Of a DNA stretch of 7,036 nt, positions 1-5,835 are shown piece by piece (position 1 is the stretch's first letter; each line of letters opens with the position of its first letter). The DNA lies in the NCBI GenBank assembly GCA_003232595.1, contig QIIJ01000480.1, positions 1-7,036 of the forward strand, in the 5' to 3' direction. The notes beneath the pieces were generated by a model. It worked only from the letters and a program-made list of their open reading frames with translations. It did no database searches and was not told the DNA's origin. The stretch comes from Aurantimonadaceae bacterium. GTDB taxonomy: Bacteria > Pseudomonadota > Alphaproteobacteria > Rhizobiales > Rhizobiaceae. The position numbers and the translations under genes are program-made.

Positions 1-890
1 GGTAAAACTTTCAAATAGGCTGCAATTGCCTCACGGTCGCTTGCAGGCAGTTCGGCCATGTTTTCCTGCACTTCCACCATGGTGGAGCCGAAAGTGTCAT
101 AATCCGGCTTGAAACCGGATTCCAGCGAATAGGCAATATCCTTTGCGGTCCAACTGCCAATACCGGTTTTGTGCGGTGTGATATTGGGGATGAATTCTTT
201 GCCATCCGGCGCAAAACCACCCGCCATCCAACGGTTGTAGTCGATACCACCGATCAGATTGCGCGGCGTGTGGCATGCGCTGCAATGGGCCGGGCCTTCC
301 ACCAGATATTGTCCGCGGGCAACCAGAGGCGTCGCATCAGCAATTTGCAACACCGGTTCCGGCTTGAAATACAGCCATTTCCACAGGCCAACAGCACGGC
401 GGATGTTGAAGGGAAATGAAATGTCGTGATCCTCCACCTTGTTAGGCGATGACGGCAAGGTTTTCATGTAGGCCCACAGATCCAGGACATCTGAGAGTTT
501 CATACGGGCATATGATGTATAGGGAAAAGCTGGAAAATAGTGTTGTCGACCGGGGCTTACGCCTTTCATCATGGCGCGAACAAAATCGTTTGACGTCCAG
601 CCGCCAATACCATTTACCGGATCAGGTGAAATATTGGGTGCGCGAAAAGCTCCAAATGGCGTTTTCAGTTCAAGGCCGCCGCTGAGCAGCAGCTTCGCTT
701 CCCCCTTTGATTTGGGAACCGCGTGACAAGACGCGCAACCACCTGCCCAAAACATTACTTCACCATTGGCCACCTTTCCTTCTGGCAGTGAAGGTTGTGT
801 GTAAAGCTCGAAATCAGGCGCACTCAAATACCAGAGAAAAGCGGTGACACCGACACCAATAACACCTGCCGACATCGCCAGTTTTTTCAT
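1..890 (-). CDS. Membrane-anchored dihaem cytochrome c (C-terminus cut by window edge)
   Basis: An open frame runs from ATG at 890 off the left edge, giving 296 complete codons. Two class I haem-binding motifs are visible: CASCH (C52, C55, H56) and CSACH (C203, C206, H207). Each starts a similar half-domain containing a PNISPD or PNITPH stretch followed by GxGxWT, so the protein is an internally duplicated dihaem cytochrome. Probable sixth ligands are M130 in the first half and M271 or M278 in the second. Residues 4-22 form one hydrophobic segment without a clear cleavage site, suggesting a periplasmic protein tethered to the inner membrane. The last visible residues (AAYLKVLP) match the end of the first half (AYMKTLP), so little is probably missing. 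It starts 13 bp after the stop of the class II cytochrome gene and has only a weak ribosome site, so translational coupling is likely. Family knowledge suggests electron transfer between a periplasmic dehydrogenase or quinol complex and an oxidase; the partner is not in view. Confidence 0.88.
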   Translation of the reverse strand, partial: MKKLAMSAGVIGVGVTAFLWYLSAPDFELYTQPSLPEGKVANGEVMFWAGGCASCHAVPKSKGEAKLLLSGGLELKTPFGAFRAPNISPDPVNGIGGWTSNDFVRAMMKGVSPGRQHYFPAFPYTSYARMKLSDVLDLWAYMKTLPSSPNKVEDHDISFPFNIRRAVGLWKWLYFKPEPVLQIADATPLVARGQYLVEGPAHCSACHTPRNLIGGIDYNRWMAGGFAPDGKEFIPNITPHKTGIGSWTAKDIAYSLESGFKPDYDTFGSTMVEVQENMAELPASDREAIAAYLKVL

Positions 891-903
891 TGTTCAAACC
901 GGG

Positions 904-1359
904 TCAGTTCTTTTGGACACGGAAATTTTCATGGCAGGATTTGCAATTGGCAGTGGCCCTGCCAAATGCCTCGCCAAAAGACTCCTTGTCGAAGAACTCA
1001 ATTTCTTCCGGTTTCATCATTCCGGCGGCTGTATCGGTCTGAAATTTAACCAGGGCCGCTTTAAATCCGCCCATATCCGACCAGATTTTGGGAGAAGCTG
1101 TTGTTTCCATGCCGGTTTCCGAGCCCTTGGGATATAGTTCGCCAACAGCCAACGCAGCTGAGTTCATCACACGCAAGGCCAATTGTGCTGCTGCTGGATT
1201 GTATTCCATTTCACCCTTCAGCATTGCACCGCCCATTTTGGCAGCATCACCAACATTCTGCATAACAGCTTTGCGCGCACTAATTGGATCTTCAGCTGAA
1301 ATTGCCGCACCTGCAAGTATCGCTGTGCCCGTCAAAAATACCACAACCAGTTTTTTCAT
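904..1359 (-). CDS. Class II cytochrome c (c556/c'-like), periplasmic
   Basis: This encodes 151 residues. Residues 1-22 are a signal peptide (KK, hydrophobic core, probable cut at AISA|ED). The haem motif CKSCH (C139, C142, H143) lies near the C-terminus and is followed by ENFR, the hallmark of the four-helix class II cytochromes. The conserved SPKIW stretch is at 89-93. M33, in the first mature helix (VMQNVG), sits where low-spin c556 proteins have their methionine ligand, so c556 is more likely than a five-coordinate c'. The frame is open upstream to 1488, but ATG 1359 is chosen because GAGGA lies about eight bases before it and the signal peptide starts there. It is the first gene of an operon with the dihaem cytochrome. 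The role is probably electron transfer; the physiological partner is unknown. Confidence 0.9.
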   Translation of the reverse strand: MKKLVVVFLTGTAILAGAAISAEDPISARKAVMQNVGDAAKMGGAMLKGEMEYNPAAAQLALRVMNSAALAVGELYPKGSETGMETTASPKIWSDMGGFKAALVKFQTDTAAGMMKPEEIEFFDKESFGEAFGRATANCKSCHENFRVQKN

Positions 1360-1447
1360 AGTCAGTCCTCTCATCAGAGTTTTGATTACCAAATCTGCCC
1401 GAATGCACCGATTTTTCCGATTGAACACGGAAAAGCAGAATCGATAT

Positions 1448-1476
1448 GTTAAATTGTCCCGATATTTAGCTGCCAA
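1448..1476 (-). promoter_or_regulatory. Sigma70-like promoter of the cytochrome operon
   Basis: On the minus strand TTGGCA (1476-1471, five of six to TTGACA) is followed after 17 bases by TTTAAC (1453-1448, four of six to TATAAT). Transcription would start near 1441 and leave a leader of about 80 bases before the ATG at 1359. The site was found by eye and no transcript data are available. Its placement just downstream of two dyads supports it. Confidence 0.45.
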
Positions 1477-1477
1477 A

Positions 1478-1530
1478 TTCAGACACATACATTATCTGAA
1501 ACAAAAAAACCCAGACATTTTCCATTCTGG
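1478..1530. promoter_or_regulatory. Two tandem dyad sites, candidate activator operator
   Basis: The first dyad is TTCAGA (1478-1483), 11 bases, then TCTGAA (1495-1500). The second is CCAGA (1511-1515), 10 bases, then TCTGG (1526-1530). Both share CAGACA on the left arm and CATT followed by TCTG on the right. Their CAGA cores begin 32 bp apart, close to three helical turns. The first dyad ends one base before the predicted -35 box, so its centre would lie near -48. I do not recognise the regulator; FNR and NnrR consensus sites do not fit. Confidence 0.4.
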
Positions 1531-1675
1531 ATTCCCGTTCCTTGTTCCCGGCAAATTACCGCAAAAAACCATATGTCTGTAAATCACAATCGGCCTGTGG
1601 ATATTCTAGGTATTCCGCAGGCAGATACCCAAATCACGATTTCGTGGGTGGAATATGTTGTGCAATATCAGGCAA

Positions 1676-1698
1676 TTTCCCGGGCGATCCCCGGGAAA
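1676..1698 (-). terminator. Hairpin after sodB, probable terminator
   Basis: TTTCCCGGG (1676-1684) pairs perfectly with CCCGGGAAA (1690-1698) around a five-base loop, about 20 bp past the sodB stop. No long T tract follows on the minus strand, so it may terminate imperfectly or act as an RNA 3'-end stabiliser. The 1360-1717 gap (358 bp) otherwise holds the cytochrome promoter region, a weaker 5-bp-stem hairpin at 1627-1649, and no convincing gene. Confidence 0.5.
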
Positions 1699-1717
1699 CG
1701 CTTTATTGCCCTTCATC

Positions 1718-2320
1718 TCACGCGGAAGCCTGCTCAAACAATTGGGCGGTATATTCCCAGTTTATGAGGTTATCGACAAAAGCCTCAAGGTATTTCGGGC
1801 GCGCATTGCGATAGTCTATATAATAGGAATGCTCCCATACATCGCAACCAAGAACCGGTACGGCACCATGTATGAGCGGGTTTTCGCCGTTCGGTGTTTT
1901 CATGATTTCGAGTTTACCATCTTTCATGGCAATCCAGCACCAGCCGGAGCCGAACTGGGTTGCACCTGCCGCCATGAAGTCTGCCTTGAATTTGTCATAG
2001 CCACCAAGATCCGCGTTTATTGCTGCTTCCAGATTTCCGGGAATGCTCGTGCCGCCGCCATTCGGAGCCATCCAGTTCCAGAAATGAACATGATTGTAGT
2101 GCTGGGCCGCATTGTTGAAAAGTCCGGCATTGGAGCCGTGGCTGTTGCGGATGATATCTTCCAGGCTGTCGCCCGATACACCCGCATCGGCTGCAAGTTT
2201 GTTGCCATTATCAACATAGGCCTTGTGGTGCTTGTCGTGGTGATATTCCAGCGTTTCAGCCGACATATAGTCGCCAAGCGCATCGTAGGCGTAGGGAAGT
2301 TCCGGTAGTTCAAATGCCAT
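1718..2320 (-). CDS. sodB: Superoxide dismutase, Fe type
   Basis: This complete 200-residue protein converts superoxide to oxygen and hydrogen peroxide in the cytoplasm; no signal peptide is present. Metal ligands by comparison with E. coli SodB are H27 (in YHHDKHH), H77 (in AAQHYNH), D160 and H164 (in DVWEHSYY). The outer-sphere glutamine is Q73, on the N-terminal side as in iron enzymes; the position where Mn enzymes carry it (NQDSP in E. coli SodA) reads NGENP here. Fe use is therefore likely, though rhizobial relatives can be cambialistic. Start ATG 2320 has GGAGAA just upstream. It is monocistronic, transcribed away from the ECF sigma gene, with a promoter at 2392-2420 and a hairpin after its stop. 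The divergent pairing with a sigma/MsrB locus fits an oxidative stress role. Confidence 0.97.
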   Translation of the reverse strand: MAFELPELPYAYDALGDYMSAETLEYHHDKHHKAYVDNGNKLAADAGVSGDSLEDIIRNSHGSNAGLFNNAAQHYNHVHFWNWMAPNGGGTSIPGNLEAAINADLGGYDKFKADFMAAGATQFGSGWCWIAMKDGKLEIMKTPNGENPLIHGAVPVLGCDVWEHSYYIDYRNARPKYLEAFVDNLINWEYTAQLFEQASA

Positions 2321-2391
2321 TGTTGTTCTCCATAGATTGAACAGCGTTGGCGCACATGGTGCACCTGATGAATATTGCTTGTGTTGTTTTC

Positions 2392-2420
2392 ATCATAGTT
2401 AGACGAACTCAATTCATCAA
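2392..2420 (-). promoter_or_regulatory. Sigma70-like promoter of sodB
   Basis: On the minus strand TTGATG (2420-2415) is followed by 17 bases and then TATGAT (2397-2392, five of six to consensus). The predicted start near 2385 gives a 65-base leader. The -35 box lies four bases from the earliest possible sigma-factor ATG (2424), so the two divergent genes must share or interleave their control region. The gap also contains TGATGAAT (2366-2373) and its complement ATTCATCA (2412-2419), which may be coincidental. Confidence 0.5.
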
Positions 2421-2483
2421 TGGATGATATTGCAAACGCACAAACTTGTTGGCTTTTTTTTGCTAATGTATTTTACTGGCCCG

Positions 2484-3026
2484 ATGAATGGTCCAGATCC
2501 CATTGCAAACCTTCTTTCACGTGTTGCACTGCGCGAGCCATTAGCATTTCGTCAACTATACGACCAGACATCGGCGAAACTTTTTGGCATTTGCCTTCGT
2601 ATATTAAACAACCGCGCCGATGCGGAAGAGGCTTTGCAGGAGGTGTTTGTTAAAATCTGGAACAAGGCCGACATGTTTCAAACCGGTCGTGCTTCTGGCA
2701 TTGCATGGATGGCAATGATCACACGCAACCAGGCCATTGACCGGCTGAGAGCGAGAAAGCCTGGAAGTGTCGATATTCTTGAACAGTCGGATTTGGCCGA
2801 TGACAAACCATCGCCGGAAACAAACACTATTGCTTCGGATGAATATCGAAGACTGAACAACTGCCTTGATGAACTGAAACCGCAACATGCTGAAGCAGTA
2901 AGGAAAACATATCTTGGCGGTTGGTCATACCAGGAAACGGCGGATGCACTCAATATACCGCTTAATACCGCCAAAACCTGGGTCAGAAGGAGTCTTGGCG
3001 CCCTGCAGGATTGTATGAAACGATGA
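2484..3026 (+). CDS. ECF sigma factor (SigK/RpoE-like)
   Basis: This gives 180 residues from ATG 2484. Region 2 spans about 6-92, with the core-binding stretch around DAEEALQEVFVKIW (46-59) and the -10 recognition helix AWMAMITRNQAIDRLRAR. Region 4 spans about 122-176 with helix-turn-helix SYQETADALNIPLNTAKTWVRR. The linker (93-118) is short and acidic, and no sigma regions 1 or 3 are present, which defines the ECF group. The start is uncertain. The frame is open to ATG 2424 (200 residues) with another ATG at 2466, and none has a good ribosome site. I prefer 2484 because family members begin shortly before the LLxRVAL motif, and the extra 20 residues are hydrophobic and unlike a sigma factor. 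Its stop overlaps the anti-sigma start by four bases (ATGA), so the two are translationally coupled. I could not identify its own promoter. Confidence 0.93.
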   Translation: MNGPDPIANLLSRVALREPLAFRQLYDQTSAKLFGICLRILNNRADAEEALQEVFVKIWNKADMFQTGRASGIAWMAMITRNQAIDRLRARKPGSVDILEQSDLADDKPSPETNTIASDEYRRLNNCLDELKPQHAEAVRKTYLGGWSYQETADALNIPLNTAKTWVRRSLGALQDCMKR

Positions 3027-3730
3027 CACAAGAACTGAACGACAACGAAAAATGGCTCGCTGCCGAATTTGCCATGGGTGCGCTGGACCGCGAAACCATG
3101 AAGCAGGCCGAGCAGCGATATGAAACTGATAGGTTGTTCAGATCAGCGGTCGATGAATGGAACAACCGGCTGTCACCAATGCTGGAGGGTGTCGCACCAA
3201 TACAGCCCGACGCAAAAGTCTGGGACCAGATTGCCGGAAAAACCAGCCAGACCAGCGTTTCAAGCTCCAACAACATTTGGCAAAGTTTGAATTTCTGGCG
3301 CGGATTTTCGTTGATCAGCGGCGGGCTTGCGACCGCCGCAATTGCTGCGCTGCTATATCTTTTTGATGGCATACAATCCGGGACGCCAACAATTACACAG
3401 CCACTTGTTGCCACACTGAGCGCCACAGGCAATGCTCCGACTTTGCTTGCCCGCTTTGATCCGGAAACCAACAACCTGATGTTACGGGCAGCACTGCCGG
3501 GAGGTGACAATACAAAGGTTGCGGAATTGTGGATTATCCCCGAGGGCGGCACGCCCCACTCACTCGGTCTGCTGGAAAGTGCCGACATGATGTTATCGCT
3601 TGATGCAGAAACCTCAACATTGATCAATGATGGGGGAACGCTGGCCATCAGCCTTGAACCGATGGGCGGGTCACCCACCGGAGCACCGACCGGCCCTGTT
3701 ATTGCAAGCGGGAAACTGCATAAATTTTAA
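3023..3730 (+). CDS. RskA-like membrane anti-sigma factor
   Basis: This encodes 235 residues. Residues 1-70 are a cytoplasmic helical part (NEKWLAAEFAMGALD, then a helix rich in Q, E and R) expected to bind the sigma factor. It lacks the HxxxCxxC zinc motif of ZAS anti-sigma factors. One membrane segment lies at about 95-114. Residues 125-235 form the periplasmic RskA C-terminal domain (PF10099 type), recognisable from VAELWIIPEGGTPHSLG and LEPMGGSPTGAPTGPV. The protein should hold the upstream ECF factor at the membrane and release it on an envelope signal, usually by proteolysis. ATG 3023 overlaps the sigma stop (TGA 3024-3026); a TTG four codons earlier is possible but less likely. The downstream exported FAS1 and MsrB genes are plausible targets. 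Confidence 0.92.
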   Translation: MTQELNDNEKWLAAEFAMGALDRETMKQAEQRYETDRLFRSAVDEWNNRLSPMLEGVAPIQPDAKVWDQIAGKTSQTSVSSSNNIWQSLNFWRGFSLISGGLATAAIAALLYLFDGIQSGTPTITQPLVATLSATGNAPTLLARFDPETNNLMLRAALPGGDNTKVAELWIIPEGGTPHSLGLLESADMMLSLDAETSTLINDGGTLAISLEPMGGSPTGAPTGPVIASGKLHKF

Positions 3731-3742
3731 TTTTTCTTTTTT

Positions 3743-3769
3743 GAAACTTTTGACGTCGGCCCTCCGTTA
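3743..3769 (+). promoter_or_regulatory. Candidate ECF/EcfG-like promoter of the FAS1 gene
   Basis: GAAAC (3743-3747) and CGTTA (3765-3769) are separated by 17 bases. This is one mismatch from the alphaproteobacterial EcfG general-stress consensus (GGAAC, 16-18 bases, CGTT) and also resembles generic ECF promoters with an AAC -35 core. It lies 45 bp before the FAS1 start, downstream of a T-rich run (3731-3742) after the anti-sigma stop. This is a visual match only. Confidence 0.35.
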
Positions 3770-3813
3770 CTGCCGTGTCCTTAACGACACAACAGCAATA
3801 AATGGAGAACATC

Positions 3814-4380
3814 ATGTTGAACAATACACTTCGCCTTTCCGCCGCACTTGCCATCGCTGCAAGTCTGGCTGTTTCATCTGTCGTGCTTGCTGCCCATCCG
3901 AATCCGGTGGTTGGTGGTGCAGAAATGTTTGAAAGCAAAAACATTGTTGAAAATGCCGTCAATTCAAAAGATCACACAACGCTGGTTGCCGCTGTCAAAG
4001 CCGCCGGTCTTGTGGAAACCCTGATGAGCCCTGGACCATTTACAGTTTTCGCACCGGTCAATTCCGGCTTTGATAAATTGCCAAAAGGTACTGTGGAAAC
4101 TTTGCTCAAGCCCGAAAACAAGGGCCAATTGACCAAAATCCTCACCGCGCATGTGGTTGCCGGCAAATTGTCGGGTGAGATGCTGATGAAAAAAGCTATG
4201 GCCAATGGCGGGCGCTACAATATGCAAACCGTCAGTGGAGACGCGCTGACTGCCCAGGTCAAAGGTGGCAACCTCTACATTATCGATGAAAGCGGCGGTG
4301 CGGCAAAGGTAACAATCGCCGACGTCAATCAGTCAAACGGCGTTATTCACGTCATCAACAACGTGCTTTTGCCGCGCTAA
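3814..4380 (+). CDS. Secreted fasciclin (FAS1) domain protein
   Basis: This encodes 188 residues. Residues 1-26 form a Sec signal peptide with probable cleavage at VVLA|AHP, so the mature protein is periplasmic or secreted. A single FAS1 domain covers about 45-187. Its H1-like stretch is TLVAAVKAAGLVETLMSPGPFTVFAPVNSGF, then LTKILTAHVVAGKL, and the H2-like end is GVIHVINNVLLP. FAS1 domains mediate adhesion or ligand binding; the partner is unknown. ATG 3814 is preferred over ATG 3802 because GGAGA (3804-3808) sits five bases before it. It follows the sigma/anti-sigma pair by 83 bp and precedes msrB by 57 bp. Residues 123-137 hold four methionines, unusual for so short a stretch. In mycobacteria FAS1 proteins MPT70/MPT83 are SigK/RskA targets, which supports the same regulatory logic here. 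Confidence 0.93.
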   Translation: MLNNTLRLSAALAIAASLAVSSVVLAAHPNPVVGGAEMFESKNIVENAVNSKDHTTLVAAVKAAGLVETLMSPGPFTVFAPVNSGFDKLPKGTVETLLKPENKGQLTKILTAHVVAGKLSGEMLMKKAMANGGRYNMQTVSGDALTAQVKGGNLYIIDESGGAAKVTIADVNQSNGVIHVINNVLLPR

Positions 4381-4393
4381 AGCAAACATCATC

Positions 4394-4416
4394 CGGGCCG
4401 ACTGACGGTCGGCCCG
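4394..4416 (+). terminator. Intergenic hairpin between FAS1 and msrB
   Basis: CGGGCCGAC (4394-4402) pairs perfectly with GTCGGCCCG (4408-4416) around a five-base loop. It starts 14 bases after the FAS1 stop and ends 11 bases before the GGAG ribosome site of msrB. No T run follows. It may be a partial terminator or a 3'-end stabiliser that makes FAS1 mRNA more abundant than msrB mRNA. No separate msrB promoter is evident. Confidence 0.5.
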
Positions 4417-4437
4417 AAATTCATATTGGAGCATGAT

Positions 4438-4965
4438 ATGAACATCAATATTCAAACCACTCGCCGCAATTTTTTGATACACTCGACAGCATTTGCCAGC
4501 GGCATCACTATGGGAATATTGTCTGGCGACAATACCGGCGGACGCGCATTTGCTCAGGAAGCCACAGCAAAATTTGAAATCACCCGCACAATTAAGGAAT
4601 GGAAAGCACTGCTCAATCCTGATCAGTTTGCAATTCTGCGCGAAGAAGCGACCGAGAAAGAAGGATCAAGTCCTTTGCTAACTGAAAAGCGTGAGGGAAT
4701 TTATCATTGCGCCGGTTGCGACCTCCCGGTTTATTCCTCCAAAGTGAAATACGACAGCAAAACCGGTTGGCCAAGTTTTTGGGAATCACTGCCAAATGCC
4801 ATTGGCACCAAGGATGACAGCTCGTTCTTCTCTACAAGAACCGAAGTCCACTGTCGCAGATGCGGAGGCCATTTCGGCCATATTTTTGACGATGGCCCAC
4901 CGCCAACCGGCAAACGCCATTGTTTGAATGGACTGGCGCTGAATTTCAAACCCGCCGTAGTTTGA
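4438..4965 (+). CDS. msrB: Tat-exported peptide-methionine (R)-S-oxide reductase
   Basis: This encodes 175 residues. The N-terminus has a twin-arginine signal (TRRNFLI, R9-R10), a hydrophobic stretch to about 29 and a probable cut at AFA|QE (39/40), so the folded enzyme is sent to the periplasm. The MsrB domain covers about 50-172. Zinc cysteines are C91/C94 (CAGC) and C139/C142 (CRRC). Conserved GWPSFW is at 110-115, GGHFGHIFDDGPPPTGKRHCLNG is the active-site region, and the catalytic cysteine is C162. It reduces methionine-R-sulfoxide in proteins. No other cysteine remains for the classical resolving role, so regeneration must use a different route. ATG 4438 has GGAG six bases upstream; an in-frame ATG 4426 is too early for that site. 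Tat export fits a protein that must bind zinc before crossing the membrane. Confidence 0.95.
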   Translation: MNINIQTTRRNFLIHSTAFASGITMGILSGDNTGGRAFAQEATAKFEITRTIKEWKALLNPDQFAILREEATEKEGSSPLLTEKREGIYHCAGCDLPVYSSKVKYDSKTGWPSFWESLPNAIGTKDDSSFFSTRTEVHCRRCGGHFGHIFDDGPPPTGKRHCLNGLALNFKPAVV

Positions 4966-4988
4966 ACAGTAATATTCCATTTCAAGCA

Positions 4989-5022
4989 GGACCGCTTCAC
5001 TCCCCATCAACTGAAGCGGTCC
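4989..5022. terminator. Bidirectional hairpin between convergent genes
   Basis: GGACCGCTTCA (4989-4999) pairs perfectly over 11 bp with TGAAGCGGTCC (5012-5022) around a 12-base loop. Flanking TTCAA (4981-4985) and TTGAA (5025-5029) could extend it. It sits between the stops of msrB (4965) and the minus-strand PhnD-like gene (5038), so it can serve both transcripts, although neither side has a long T tract. Confidence 0.7.
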
Positions 5023-5037
5023 ATTTGAATATCCGGC

Positions 5038-5835
5038 TCAGGATAGGCCGTGAACGCTTAGAATTCCCGCGCATTCGTCCGCGCGATCTGCGATTATCTG
5101 GTAATCTTCGTCCTGCGCATGCCAAAATCCCAGCAGGCCCAGTGCCTTCCGGTCAGAATCCGACAGCGATTGAATTGCATGGCCCACAGCATTGGCCAGA
5201 GCTGCACCATCATGGGAATTCGAAGTTATGAACGGCAATCCCGGGGTTGGTGGGGTGGTCATAAATTCCTCAACTGAGGCGGCGGCGGGCAGAAAGTTTT
5301 GCAAATGCTGCCATGTCACTGCATCAATTGATGCTATATCCGCACGCCCATCCACCAGCGCCTCCACCGATACGGCATGACTACCGCTTGCAATGCAATT
5401 GCCGAAAAACCGCCCCTCGCCTATTTTGCACAATACTGAATACATCATGGCAAAACAGCCTGATTGGCTGGTCTTTGAACTATAGGTAAATGTTGCGCTT
5501 CTGAATTCTGCCAGATCTTTGCGTGCATCACCCTTGCGCTTGATCACAACACTGGTGTACCAACCCGGCTTGCCTTCAATCACACCATAATCCGGCGTGC
5601 CGATCAAAGTCACTTCATTGCGCAGATGTTCCACATAAGGAAGCCCACAGGTCTGGGCAAATATCATGTCCGGATTGCGCCACAGTGTCCACACATCATC
5701 AGGCTGGCTCAGGTCTTCCGGCGCATCCAATCCCAGTTTCCGCATTTCGGTGGAAATGGCCTGCCAAAGCCGGTCGGTCTCCCGGCGGAGCTCGGGAAAA
5801 TCATACATCGGAAGGGCCGCAATTTTAGCCATCAT
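5038..5835 (-). CDS. PhnD-like solute-binding-fold protein without signal peptide
   Basis: This encodes 265 residues from ATG 5835; ATG 5832 gives one fewer. It resembles the PhnD family of phosphate/phosphonate ABC transporter binding proteins (PF12974/COG3221). Supporting stretches are ALPMYDFPELRRETDRLW at the N-terminus, PDMIFAQTCGLPY (55-67), and GSHAVSVEALVDGRADIASIDAVTW (151-175), the usual hinge and second-lobe signature. The fold begins almost at residue 1, with no signal peptide or lipobox, so as written it would stay in the cytoplasm. No ABC permease or ATPase lies in the window. The frame is open to 6093 within the upstream gene, but family similarity begins only near MAKIAALPMYD. 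It overlaps the 3' end of the desaturase gene by 8-11 bp, implying coupled translation. The ligand is unknown; it may be a sensor or a cargo binder rather than a transporter component. Confidence 0.85.
   Translation of the reverse strand: MMAKIAALPMYDFPELRRETDRLWQAISTEMRKLGLDAPEDLSQPDDVWTLWRNPDMIFAQTCGLPYVEHLRNEVTLIGTPDYGVIEGKPGWYTSVVIKRKGDARKDLAEFRSATFTYSSKTSQSGCFAMMYSVLCKIGEGRFFGNCIASGSHAVSVEALVDGRADIASIDAVTWQHLQNFLPAAASVEEFMTTPPTPGLPFITSNSHDGAALANAVGHAIQSLSDSDRKALGLLGFWHAQDEDYQIIADRADECAGILSVHGLS

Noticed and set aside
171..685. Plus-strand frames opposite the dihaem cytochrome
   Set aside because: The minus strand is open over the whole region and encodes two CxxCH motifs; the plus-strand frames are shadows.
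1627..1649. ACCCA/TGGGT hairpin with an inner CACGA/TCGTG dyad
   Set aside because: The stems are only five base pairs and mutually exclusive, so it is too weak to call a second terminator.
1573..1767. Small plus-strand open frame (64 codons) between the cytochrome operon and sodB
   Set aside because: It runs into the antisense of sodB, contains the sodB hairpin, has no ribosome site and no recognisable protein features.
1655..2308. Long plus-strand open frame antisense to sodB
   Set aside because: It is a mirror frame of a well-conserved enzyme gene, and its translation has no domain-like pattern.
2352..2365. GCAC-ATG-GTGC and GGTGCACC palindromes in the sodB leader
   Set aside because: They are short and overlapping, with no matching copy elsewhere; this is expected by chance.
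2983..3678. Minus-strand open frame of 231 codons opposite the anti-sigma gene
   Set aside because: The plus-strand frame encodes a clear RskA-type protein with an ATGA overlap; the antisense product is serine- and proline-rich without any family signature.
3775..3790. GTGTC/GACAC hairpin upstream of the FAS1 start
   Set aside because: It has only a five-base-pair stem and lies upstream of the ribosome site without covering it; no riboswitch-like structure is visible.
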